NCBI RefSeq assembly: GCF_012290005.1
Contig: NZ_JAAXMS010000005.1
Coordinates: 558,001-622,000 of the forward strand
DNA: 64,000 bases
Direction of reading: 5' to 3'
DNA from: Crateriforma spongiae
GTDB taxonomy: Bacteria; Planctomycetota; Planctomycetia; Pirellulales; Pirellulaceae
The first letter of the stretch is position 1. Every line of letters starts with the position of its first letter. A program made the position numbers and the translations under genes. Below are positions 28,192-35,092 of the stretch, piece by piece. Below the pieces are notes generated by a model that made no database searches, was not told where the DNA came from, and saw only the letters and a list, made by a program, of their open reading frames with translations.

Positions 28192-28356
28192 CGCGAAGTG
28201 CAGAGCAGGCGTCTCCGACAGGCGGCCTATTCGCTGGACCCGTCAAAGCGGCCTGGAGATTCAGCGGCAGTTTGCCGCAAAACGCGATGCCAACCGCGAT
28301 CCCGCGATCGAAAGTTTTTTCACAGCCCGCATTGACATAAATCGCCACATCATTCA

Positions 28357-28380
28357 CGCTTGTTGCAAGCGATTCTCAAT
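28357..28380. promoter_or_regulatory. Candidate operator (possibly Fur-like) upstream of hemP
   Basis: A perfect palindrome CGCTTG-TTG-CAAGCG (28357-28371) runs into GATTCTCAAT. Read on the minus strand this is TTGAGAATCGCTTGCAA, loosely like Fur boxes that precede hemP in proteobacteria. It lies ~33 bp before the hemP start, under the TTGACA at 28332. Confidence 0.35.
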
Positions 28381-28412
28381 AGCGGCAGGGATTTATGGCC
28401 GCAGGGTGAACA

Positions 28413-28730
28413 ATGTCAATGAACGAGCCGACCGAACAGCCGAAACGACCCGTGTCGCTGCCGCTGAAAAGTGACGCGACGGGCGAGCCCTGTCCGACGA
28501 AGGCTCGGTATGGGAATCAATCCGACAGCGATGACGTCTGTGCGTCTTGCAGTTCGAAGCCGCCGGTGCCCAGTTCCGGCCGTGCCGCGTTGCAGTCCCA
28601 TGGCGGCAATTGCCACGTTCTGGACTTCGCCGAACTTGCCGGTGGTTGCAATCAGGTCTTCATCTGTCTGCAGGATGAGGTTTACACGTTGAAGCGGACA
28701 CGCAACAACAAGCTGATTCTGCACAAGTAG
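28413..28730 (+). CDS. hemP: HemP-like hemin uptake protein with a long Cys-containing N-terminal extension
   Basis: 105 residues. The last ~40 (VLDFAELAGGCNQVFICLQD, then EVYTLKRTRNNKLILHK) match the HemP family (PF10636), whose hallmark is a short beta-rich domain ending in Y-x-L-R-x-T-R-x-x-K-L-I-L-x-K. HemP proteins are small, iron-regulated and accompany haem uptake; the homologue HmuP acts as a regulator in some alphaproteobacteria. Here ~65 residues precede the domain, including Cys-rich PCPTKARYG and VCASCSSKP, longer than the usual 50-70-residue HemP. No TonB receptor or haem transporter is adjacent. A second ATG at 28419 is an alternative start. Confidence 0.72.
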   Translation: MSMNEPTEQPKRPVSLPLKSDATGEPCPTKARYGNQSDSDDVCASCSSKPPVPSSGRAALQSHGGNCHVLDFAELAGGCNQVFICLQDEVYTLKRTRNNKLILHK

Positions 28731-28867
28731 GCTTCGGTGCAACGTCGGCGCGTCGTCGTCTGATCGCGACGCCGATTTGACGGGTTACTTCGCCGCATGT
28801 TTGCGCGATGTACAAAGTGTCGCAGCCTGCGAAAGCCGGGCAAAGTTGCGTTGATGAGGATTGCGTA

Positions 28868-28885
28868 TTTGGCTAAACTGCCAAG
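28868..28885. promoter_or_regulatory. Candidate ArsR operator 1, upstream of arsR
   Basis: TTTGGCTAAACTGCCAAG contains the inverted repeat TTGGC-6 bp-GCCAA and lies 27 bp before the arsR start. It matches the site in front of the permease gene at 13 of 18 positions, all in the half-sites and central TAAA. Confidence 0.6.
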
Positions 28886-28911
28886 TAATGTTGGTCGATA
28901 GGAATACGGTC

Positions 28912-29238
28912 ATGAAGAAGAAAGAAATTGCCAAATACGAAGCCCGCGCTCAGGTGTTCAAAGCGCTGGCCCATCCGGCGCGGTTGAAGATCATGGACGA
29001 ACTTGCGGTGCACGAAGAACGGTGCGTGTGTGACCTGACCGAAGTCGTCGGGTTTGACATGTCGACCGTCTCACGGCACCTGTCCGTTCTGAAGAACGCC
29101 GGATTGGTCGGTACCGAAAAGCGCGGGCAGATGGTTTTCTATCGTTCGACGGTATGCTGCCTGACCGGCTTTACCGAGTGTGTGGAAAACGTCTTGAACA
29201 ACAACGTGAAACAACAACAGGCTGCATTGAAGGCGTAG
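28912..29238 (+). CDS. arsR: ArsR/SmtB-family metalloregulator
   Basis: 108 residues from ATG 28912 (MKKKEIAKYEARAQVFKALA). A classic winged-helix ArsR fold: FKALAHPARLKIMDELAVHE, then RCVCDLTEVVGFDMSTVSRH as the metal-sensing/recognition region, and LKNAGLVGTEKRGQMVFYRS as the wing. CVC in the alpha-3 box is the As(III)/Sb(III) or Cd(II)/Pb(II) thiolate site of ArsR/CadC-type repressors, and an extra CC pair occurs in the C-terminal helix (STVCCLTGF). Such repressors leave DNA when the metalloid binds. It heads the ArsE/F/G-like cluster and is separated from the permease by 177 bp that holds its own operator-like site. Confidence 0.93.
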   Translation: MKKKEIAKYEARAQVFKALAHPARLKIMDELAVHEERCVCDLTEVVGFDMSTVSRHLSVLKNAGLVGTEKRGQMVFYRSTVCCLTGFTECVENVLNNNVKQQQAALKA

Positions 29239-29363
29239 CAACGGGATGGTTTTTGACCGTCGCCATCGGCTTCGCGTTGGTTCATCAAGCTAACAAAGCA
29301 GCGATTGAATTCGAATTGAAAAATGGGGCGTCCGGCGTGTCGCCCGTTTCTTTGTCTCCTGTA

Positions 29364-29381
29364 TTTGCATAAAACGCCAAA
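29364..29381. promoter_or_regulatory. Candidate ArsR operator 2, upstream of the permease gene
   Basis: TTTGCATAAAACGCCAAA, 34 bp before the permease start; continues into ATGGCAAAT, giving an overlapping ATTTGC...GCAAAT inverted repeat (29363-29388). Resembles the arsR upstream site. Confidence 0.58.
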
Positions 29382-29415
29382 TGGCAAATTGTGTGCGGGT
29401 TGCCGTAGGATTGGA

Positions 29416-30744
29416 ATGATGGACCGAAAACAACTGGGAATCTTAGCGGCGTTGGTGGGTGTGTTCCTGTTCGCCTATTTCGTGAACTTCACCAGCCCGG
29501 AAGTGCAGAACGCGATGCACGAAGCGTTCTATATGTTGCAGTGGTACGTCCGCTATCACACGTTGGCCTGCGTCGTGCCTGCCATGTTCATCGCCGGTGC
29601 AATCGCCACATTCTTTCGCAAGGAAGCCGTGCTGCGGCATCTGGGGCCGAAGGCAAATAAAGTAGAGGCGTACGGCGTGGCTTCCACCTCCGGCACCGTG
29701 CTTGCCGTGTGTTCATGCAGCGTGCTGCCGATGTTTGCGGGAATCTATCGCGTCGGCGCGGGCTTGGGCCCTGCATCCGCATTCTTGTACGCCGGACCGG
29801 CAATCAACGTGATGGCGATCTTTCTGACCGCACGTGTGCTGGGGTTGGATCTGGGCCTTGCCCGCGTCGTGGGGTCGATTGTGTTCGCAATCGTGATCGG
29901 CCTGATCATGGCGGTGATCTTTCGCACCGATGAACAGAAGCGTAGCGCCGCGGCGATGCAGCTTCCTGATCCGCCGCCGGCCAAACGCAAAGGCTGGCAA
30001 ACGGTCCTGTTCTTCGCCAGCATGATTCTGTTCTTGGTATTCAGCGATTGGGCCAACCCCAGTCAAACAGTGATCAATACAACCGATGGCCGACAGATGA
30101 CCGTGTCGGTGCTGATTCGGACCAGCGAAACTTATCGTGTCCAGCTGGAACAACCGCTTGGCGATCATCCCAAAGGTACGAAGCTGGTTTTGAACATTGA
30201 CCAGATCGAATCAGAAACCGATCTGACCCCAGCCAGCTACCAATGGGTTGCATGGGTCTATCACCACCGCTGGTACTTCGCCGCGACGCTGTTCGTTGCA
30301 ACCTTGGTCATGGTTGGGGCGTGGTTCGATGCCGATGAGATTGCCGCGTGGATGAATGAGACATGGAGCTTTTCAAAGTCCATCATCCCGCTGCTTTTCG
30401 GCGGCGTTTTGGCAACAGGATTCATTGGAGCCCTGATTCCTGAACACATCGTTGCCAGTTGGGTCGGTGGCGACAGTTTTCGCGCCAACTTGGTCGCATC
30501 GATGATCGGCGGCATGTGGTATTTCGCCACTCTGACCGAAGTCCCGATCCTGGAGGCTCTATTGGGTTTAGGCATGGGGCGCGGCCCGGCGTTGTCACTA
30601 TTGTTGGCCGGACCGGCGTTGTCGCTGCCCAGTATTGCAGTGATCTACAGCGTCATCGGCGGAAAGAAGACCATCGCGTTTGTCGTATTGACCGTTCTGA
30701 TGAGCACGATCGTCGGAATGATTTTCGGGTGGTTCTTTGTGTAA
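29416..30744 (+). CDS. ArsP/SO_0444-type permease
   Basis: 442 residues from ATG 29416 (a second ATG at 29419; AGGA lies just upstream). An integral membrane permease of the COG0701/PF03773 family with two repeated helical halves. The first has SGTVLAVCSCSVLPMFAGIY, whose CSCS motif is conserved in ArsP, and the second TGFIGALIPEHIVASWVGG. A ~60-residue soluble beta-rich insertion (~215-275) separates them. ArsP exports trivalent organoarsenicals; the related SO_0444 group exports Cu/Zn. The ArsE/F/G-like neighbours favour an arsenical. The gene runs into the thioredoxin gene after 50 bp. Confidence 0.85.
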   Translation: MMDRKQLGILAALVGVFLFAYFVNFTSPEVQNAMHEAFYMLQWYVRYHTLACVVPAMFIAGAIATFFRKEAVLRHLGPKANKVEAYGVASTSGTVLAVCSCSVLPMFAGIYRVGAGLGPASAFLYAGPAINVMAIFLTARVLGLDLGLARVVGSIVFAIVIGLIMAVIFRTDEQKRSAAAMQLPDPPPAKRKGWQTVLFFASMILFLVFSDWANPSQTVINTTDGRQMTVSVLIRTSETYRVQLEQPLGDHPKGTKLVLNIDQIESETDLTPASYQWVAWVYHHRWYFAATLFVATLVMVGAWFDADEIAAWMNETWSFSKSIIPLLFGGVLATGFIGALIPEHIVASWVGGDSFRANLVASMIGGMWYFATLTEVPILEALLGLGMGRGPALSLLLAGPALSLPSIAVIYSVIGGKKTIAFVVLTVLMSTIVGMIFGWFFV

Positions 30745-30794
30745 GCCAACACCTGTTTGTTTTGTCGTTTCATTCACATTTGGAGAGATCGGAA

Positions 30795-31028
30795 ATGAAG
30801 TTGATTCAAATCTTGGGTACGGGGTGTTCGAAGTGCGATTGCTTGAAAAAGAACGTTGAACAGGCGGTCGTGCAATCGAATGCAGACGCCAAAGTCGAAA
30901 AGGTTACCGACATTACAAAGATCACCAGCTTCGGTGTGATGATGACACCTGCACTGGCGATCAACGGCGAAGTGAAAGTCGTCGGCAAAGTTCCTTCACC
31001 CGACGAGATCGCAAAGCTATTGGCTTGA
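30795..31028 (+). CDS. Small thioredoxin-fold redox protein (ArsE-like, TM0996/MTH895 family)
   Basis: 77 residues starting MKLIQILGTGCSKCDCLKKN. A compact thioredoxin/glutaredoxin-like domain with the redox motif CSKC plus a third Cys (CDC), a central alpha-beta unit and the cis-Pro region VMMTPALAINGEVKVVGK. The GGAGAG at 30782 is a plausible ribosome site. In Shewanella putrefaciens the equivalent protein ArsE works with ArsF to reduce nitroaromatic arsenicals. It is also the typical partner of SO_0444 permeases. Cytoplasmic; no signal sequence. Confidence 0.88.
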   Translation: MKLIQILGTGCSKCDCLKKNVEQAVVQSNADAKVEKVTDITKITSFGVMMTPALAINGEVKVVGKVPSPDEIAKLLA

Positions 31029-31068
31029 TCGTTGGATAAAAGATGCCATTTGACGAAACGGTAGACCG

Positions 31069-31695
31069 ATGGATCTGAAAAATGCACTTGGCGTGTGTGT
31101 GATTTCCTTTTTCGCGGCGACTCTGGTCATGCTGATCGCTCGATCGCTGGACAACCAGGCCGCCGGACGAATCGAACAGCAATTGACGCGGATCGCCGAT
31201 CAGTTGGAAACACTTCAATTGGCCGATGCCGATGGAGCCCGATTGCCGGTGGCGGCAACTCAAAGTTCAAACGCCTTGGTGACCACCGACGCTTTGGTGG
31301 TGCACTACTTCTTCAGCAACACACGCTGCGTGACGTGTCGTGCAATCGAAGAACAAACACGAAAGGTGTTGAAGCACAGCTTTGCGACGCAGTTGGACGA
31401 CGGCGACGTTGTTTGGAAAACGCTGAACTATGAAGATCCCGATAATGCCGAGTGGGCTGATCGATTCGAAATCATGATGCCGGTTGTCGTTTTGGCAAAG
31501 TATCAGAACGGTGAAATCGTCGACTGGAAACGCTTGGATGAAGTCTGGGGGCGGGTCGGTGACACCGACGGATTCGAGCAATTGATCGTCAATCAAGTCG
31601 AAAGAATGCTATCCAATCCGATGGAAACGCCAGTTCTCGAACAGGCGGTGGAGATTCCATTGCCCGATATGGAAACCAAGAAAACAGAATCTTGA
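31069..31695 (+). CDS. Membrane-anchored ArsF-like thioredoxin-fold protein (first copy)
   Basis: 208 residues. One N-terminal transmembrane helix (LGVCVISFFAATLVMLIARS), a short coiled-coil-like linker (RIEQQLTRIADQLETLQLA), then a thioredoxin-like domain with HYFFSNTRCVTCRAIEEQT, where CVTC is the redox pair, and a PVVVLAKYQNGEIVDWKRL strand region. It matches what NCBI calls the ArsF-family nitroreductase subunit. The catalytic part most likely sits on the outer face of the cytoplasmic membrane. It lies 40 bp after the thioredoxin gene. Confidence 0.78.
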   Translation: MDLKNALGVCVISFFAATLVMLIARSLDNQAAGRIEQQLTRIADQLETLQLADADGARLPVAATQSSNALVTTDALVVHYFFSNTRCVTCRAIEEQTRKVLKHSFATQLDDGDVVWKTLNYEDPDNAEWADRFEIMMPVVVLAKYQNGEIVDWKRLDEVWGRVGDTDGFEQLIVNQVERMLSNPMETPVLEQAVEIPLPDMETKKTES

Positions 31696-31765
31696 AACCC
31701 GATCGCATCGCGATATCGCCCAGTGGGAAACGGCGATGCGATCATCGATCACGGAGTGTTACGAA

Positions 31766-32188
31766 ATGAGTCGAAACGGTTTAGTCGTTGGCCTGCTGGT
31801 CATCTCTTCGTGGGGCACGCATAACGCGATGTCCCAGACACCGGTGAAATTGCAATCGGATCGAGTGATCGCGATGTACTTCCACCGCACCCAACGTTGT
31901 CCGACTTGCAAAATGATGGGCGGTTATTCGGAACAAGCGGTTACCAAAGGTTTCGCCAAGCAGATGGCGGATGGAACGGTGGAGTTTCGGATGATTGACT
32001 ATGAAAAGAAGGAAAACGCTGGACTTGCCCAAGCGTACAACGTCAAGGGACCGGCGTTGATCGTGGCACAGATCAGGTCGGACAAGGTCAGGCAATACAA
32101 AGACTTGAACAAGATCTGGAGTCTTGTGCGCGTCAAAAACAAGTTCACAGCGTACGTTCAATCCAATGTCAAAGACTACATGGATTGA
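31766..32188 (+). CDS. ArsF-like thioredoxin-fold protein (second copy, secreted or lipid-free)
   Basis: 140 residues from ATG 31766 (MSRNGLVVGLLVISSWGTHN); the upstream in-frame ATG at 31736 is less likely. The N-terminus looks like a cleavable signal peptide, then a thioredoxin-like domain with AMYFHRTQRCPTCKMMGGYS (CPTC) and YEKKENAGLAQAYNVKGPAL. Same domain as the previous gene but with no membrane anchor or linker. The pair therefore gives one anchored and one apparently soluble periplasmic copy. It ends immediately before (or overlapping) the ArsG-like gene. Confidence 0.75.
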   Translation: MSRNGLVVGLLVISSWGTHNAMSQTPVKLQSDRVIAMYFHRTQRCPTCKMMGGYSEQAVTKGFAKQMADGTVEFRMIDYEKKENAGLAQAYNVKGPALIVAQIRSDKVRQYKDLNKIWSLVRVKNKFTAYVQSNVKDYMD

Positions 32189-32193
32189 CCAAG

Positions 32194-32958
32194 ATGATTG
32201 TCTTTCTGACCTACACCGTTGCCGCGTTGTATTTGGGGTTTCTGACCTCGATCAGTCCCTGTCCGCTGGCAACGAACATCGCAGCGATTTCTTATATCGG
32301 AAGCAAGGTTGATGATTCACGCCACGTGATTCATGCCGGCTTGTTGTACACACTTGGGCGGTGCCTGTTGTACATCGTTTTGGCCGGTGTGTTGGCGCTG
32401 GGCAGCCTTTCGATGCCAACGGTTTCCTTATGGTTGCAGAAGTACATGCATTTTGCGTTGGGACCCGTGTTCCTTGTTTTAGGCATGTTGCTTTCCGGTG
32501 TCGTGGTCGTCTCATTCGGAGGCGGCATGATGAGCGACAAACTGCAAAAGCGAGTGGATGCCATGGGGATCTGGGCGGCTTTTCCGCTCGGGATTTTGTT
32601 CGCGATTTCCTTTTGCCCAACGTCCGCCGCTTGGTTTTTTGGGTTGTTAGCACTGACGTTCGGTGCGGATTCTGGAGCGATATCCAGTGTCACGTCGAAC
32701 GTGGGAATTGAGTTGCCTCAGGAAAGCTTGCCGGGTGGTGCATTGCTCTTGCCACTGGTTTATGGAATCGGAACCGCGTTTCCCGTTCTGGTGTTGGCCT
32801 TTTTGTTGGCGTTCAGTGCGAAGACGGTCGGAAAGACGTTTCAAGTGCTGACGCAGATGGAATGGTGGGCCCGTAAGGGCACCGGATGGCTGTTCATTTT
32901 GCTGGGCGTCTATTTTTCGCTCGCATACGTCTTTGAGGTTTCAACTGTCTCGGTTTAA
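32194..32958 (+). CDS. ArsG/CcdA-like membrane transporter
   Basis: About 254 residues from ATG 32194; a TTG at 32185 would overlap the upstream stop. Six or seven transmembrane helices. The helix pair with FLTSISPCPLATNIAAISYI and the second with ISFCPTSAAWFFGLLAL each carry one Cys-Pro (SPCPL, FCPTS), as in the CcdA/DsbD thiol-electron carriers and in ArsG. ArsG of the arsEFG operon is described as an efflux permease for aromatic aminoarsenicals. Either efflux or electron transfer to the ArsF proteins would fit. Directly upstream of the cytochrome-like gene (12 bp). Confidence 0.85.
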   Translation: MIVFLTYTVAALYLGFLTSISPCPLATNIAAISYIGSKVDDSRHVIHAGLLYTLGRCLLYIVLAGVLALGSLSMPTVSLWLQKYMHFALGPVFLVLGMLLSGVVVVSFGGGMMSDKLQKRVDAMGIWAAFPLGILFAISFCPTSAAWFFGLLALTFGADSGAISSVTSNVGIELPQESLPGGALLLPLVYGIGTAFPVLVLAFLLAFSAKTVGKTFQVLTQMEWWARKGTGWLFILLGVYFSLAYVFEVSTVSV

Positions 32959-32969
32959 GGATCATCATC

Positions 32970-33746
32970 ATGTCCAATGTATCGCGACGCACCGTATTGT
33001 CGTCGTTGGGATTGTTAACAGGAACCGCCATGGGTGTGGCTGGGGACCCGATGCAATTGGAATCGTTGCCCGCTGCCATCGCGTCGACTTCGGGGTGGGC
33101 GTATTCGCCGTTGGACGCTCGGGAGGTCGGCGACCGAGCCTATCGAATCTATCCGGAGGGCGGTTGCATGTATGCGGTGGTTGGCAGCGTGGTCGGCACG
33201 TTGGCTGATCGATTTGGATCCCCGTATGACGGTTTTCCAATTGCAATGATGCGGTTTGGCGAAGGCGGTGTTGGCGGGTACGGATCACTCTGTGGCGTCG
33301 TCAACGGCGCGTGTGCGTTGATCGGCCTTTTCCATAGCGAAAGACCAAAGGAGGAACGTGCCGCAATGATTTCCGATCTGGCGGGTTGGTATGAATCCAG
33401 CGTTTTGCCGATGTTCGAGCCCAACGAACCGCAATGGGCGGACCAGGCGGTGGCTTGTGTTTCCGGATCCGTGCTGTGCCACATTTCGACGTCTCGTTGG
33501 TGTCGTGAAAGTGGCTGTCCGATCGACAGTCTGGACCGAAAGGAACGATGTCGACGATTGGCGGCGGATGGTGCCATGAGGGTGGCCCAAATGTTGAACC
33601 ATGAATCTCAGCGATCGGAGATTCTGGCCGTGCGTCAGACCAATGGATCCTCCTGTATGGAATGTCATGGGCCGGATGACATGAGCAACGCACGAGTGAA
33701 AATGGACTGTGCCGCGTGCCACGATCTGAGCGACGGTCATCCGTAA
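32970..33746 (+). CDS. Twin-arginine exported split-Soret/C_GCAxxG-type c-haem protein
   Basis: 258 residues. The N-terminus MSNVSRRTVLSSLGLLTGTA is a twin-arginine signal. The mature part contains GGCMYAVVGSVVGTLADRFG and SLCGVVNGACALIGL, the Cys/Gly pattern of the C_GCAxxG_C_C redox family and of split-Soret cytochrome c. The C-terminus has two CxxCH haem-binding motifs, CMECH and CAACH. Family knowledge: split-Soret cytochrome is a di-haem protein of sulphate reducers. It closes a gene run that starts with an ArsR regulator, so a redox function in that pathway is inferred. Confidence 0.82.
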   Translation: MSNVSRRTVLSSLGLLTGTAMGVAGDPMQLESLPAAIASTSGWAYSPLDAREVGDRAYRIYPEGGCMYAVVGSVVGTLADRFGSPYDGFPIAMMRFGEGGVGGYGSLCGVVNGACALIGLFHSERPKEERAAMISDLAGWYESSVLPMFEPNEPQWADQAVACVSGSVLCHISTSRWCRESGCPIDSLDRKERCRRLAADGAMRVAQMLNHESQRSEILAVRQTNGSSCMECHGPDDMSNARVKMDCAACHDLSDGHP

Positions 33747-34025
33747 GGCTTCACCGCCACCCGCGGTCGCCACGTGTTGTGCGCAGCGTCCATCGTGGAA
33801 GGATTGAATCGCCGCTTGATAAGCCTCAATGGTTGGACCAGCGCGTCGCATGCCGATGACCACACCGACGATTGGTCGTCGGCCGATAATCATTTCGACG
33901 CCAATGTGTAGCGACAACGTCTTCGCTGGAAGCGAACGTCAAGAAACAGCGGCGGATCGTGAGGGGCCGATGCCTTGTGGTTTGGACGCCGGTCAAACAA
34001 TTGGTCAAGCGTCAAAAGACGGATG

Positions 34026-34877
34026 CTATAAGATCCGTGGCATCCAAGGATCTTCGATCCGCTGGGTCACGACGGTGTTGCCGGAATCATTCGCCTTCTT
34101 CTTGCTGGGCACGTAGCGGTCGGCACGATACGCCAAATATCCGCCCAGTCCGAATGCGATCAACGCCAGGAAGAAGCGTTTCAGATTCTCGCCTCGGGTC
34201 TGGATGGCGAATACGAACATGTACAAGACGGGAATGAACAGGGTTAGCAGCCCATCCTTGGCGGATTTCTTGAATGCGTTGATGACAATCGACAAATACG
34301 CCATTCCGCCTAGGATGAAAAACAGTGCGGCGACCAGTGCCAAGAACGTCTTCATCGGACTGAAGTTCAGCGAATCGTCTTCGCGGTTGGCAGCGTTGAC
34401 GGTCAGCACGGCCAGCGTCGCACCACTGCCGACGACAAACAGCACGACCAATAGCATCCACCAGGGCATCCCCGATCGCTTCAGCATTTCGTCCTGCGTC
34501 TGCCTGTCGCGGCCCATCGATTCTTCGGCCATCTGCAGCTGCAGCGTTCCCAGGTCGACGTCGACACCGGCAACCTTGTGTCCTTCGATGTACTCGCCGG
34601 TCTGTTTGTTAAAACCACACTTGGTGCAAAGCACCGCACCGGCCTTCATCTCCACGCCGCAGGCGGGACATGCGGCTGCGACCACACGATCGAAGCCTTC
34701 TTCGCTGAACAGATCGTCCAACTCCGATTGTGCCTCGGGTGCCGCCGGCGCCGCGGCCGCTTTCGGCTTGGGGACGCGAATCGGCTTGCTACATGCCGGG
34801 CATTTGACCGCTTTGCCCGCCATTTCGTCTTTCACCGACAGCACCTTGCCGCACGAACATTTCAAGCGAATGGGCAT
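34026..34877 (-). CDS. Membrane protein with two N-terminal zinc ribbons, function unknown
   Basis: 283 residues. The N-terminus has two ribbon motifs: CSCGKVLSV...CPACSKPIRV (residues ~8-33) and CPACGVEMKAGAVLCTKCGF (~68-88). A Pro/Ala linker lies between them. Four transmembrane helices follow (MPWWMLLVVLFVVGSGA; LVAALFFILGGMAYL; LFIPVLYMFVFAI; FFLALIAFGLGGYLAY). Proteins of this layout are abundant in planctomycetes and the ribbons probably face the cytoplasm. The family role is unknown to me. Transcribed alone, convergent to the ars-like operon. Confidence 0.8.
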   Translation of the reverse strand: MPIRLKCSCGKVLSVKDEMAGKAVKCPACSKPIRVPKPKAAAAPAAPEAQSELDDLFSEEGFDRVVAAACPACGVEMKAGAVLCTKCGFNKQTGEYIEGHKVAGVDVDLGTLQLQMAEESMGRDRQTQDEMLKRSGMPWWMLLVVLFVVGSGATLAVLTVNAANREDDSLNFSPMKTFLALVAALFFILGGMAYLSIVINAFKKSAKDGLLTLFIPVLYMFVFAIQTRGENLKRFFLALIAFGLGGYLAYRADRYVPSKKKANDSGNTVVTQRIEDPWMPRIL

Positions 34878-35092
34878 TTCAGCGAATCAATCCAGATCAG
34901 TGGCAGAATCATCATCCGCGACGAGGCGGAAAAGAACGAACGCCACGTGGGCGCCGTCGACCAACCAAGATGATAGTCGAGTCGGCCGGTGGGGGAACGC
35001 CCGGTTGATAGCCGAAATGAAGGGGGACGCCGCCGGCACGGCTGTGCATGCCGCAGAACGGGATTGAAGGGATCACGCCGGCTGGTTCCGAT

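Larger units (their letters stand above)
28064..28412. other. Intergenic region with terminator and hemP promoter region
   Basis: 349 bases. The left part carries the terminator of the DUF1080 gene; the right part has TTGACA at 28332-28337 as a possible -35 element (no good -10 at the usual spacing) and an operator-like palindrome, listed separately. Confidence 0.6.

Noticed and set aside
29416-31028. Plain copper/zinc export pair (SO_0444 permease plus thioredoxin)
   Set aside because: Not excluded for the permease itself, but the adjoining ArsF- and ArsG-like genes make an arsenical role more likely.
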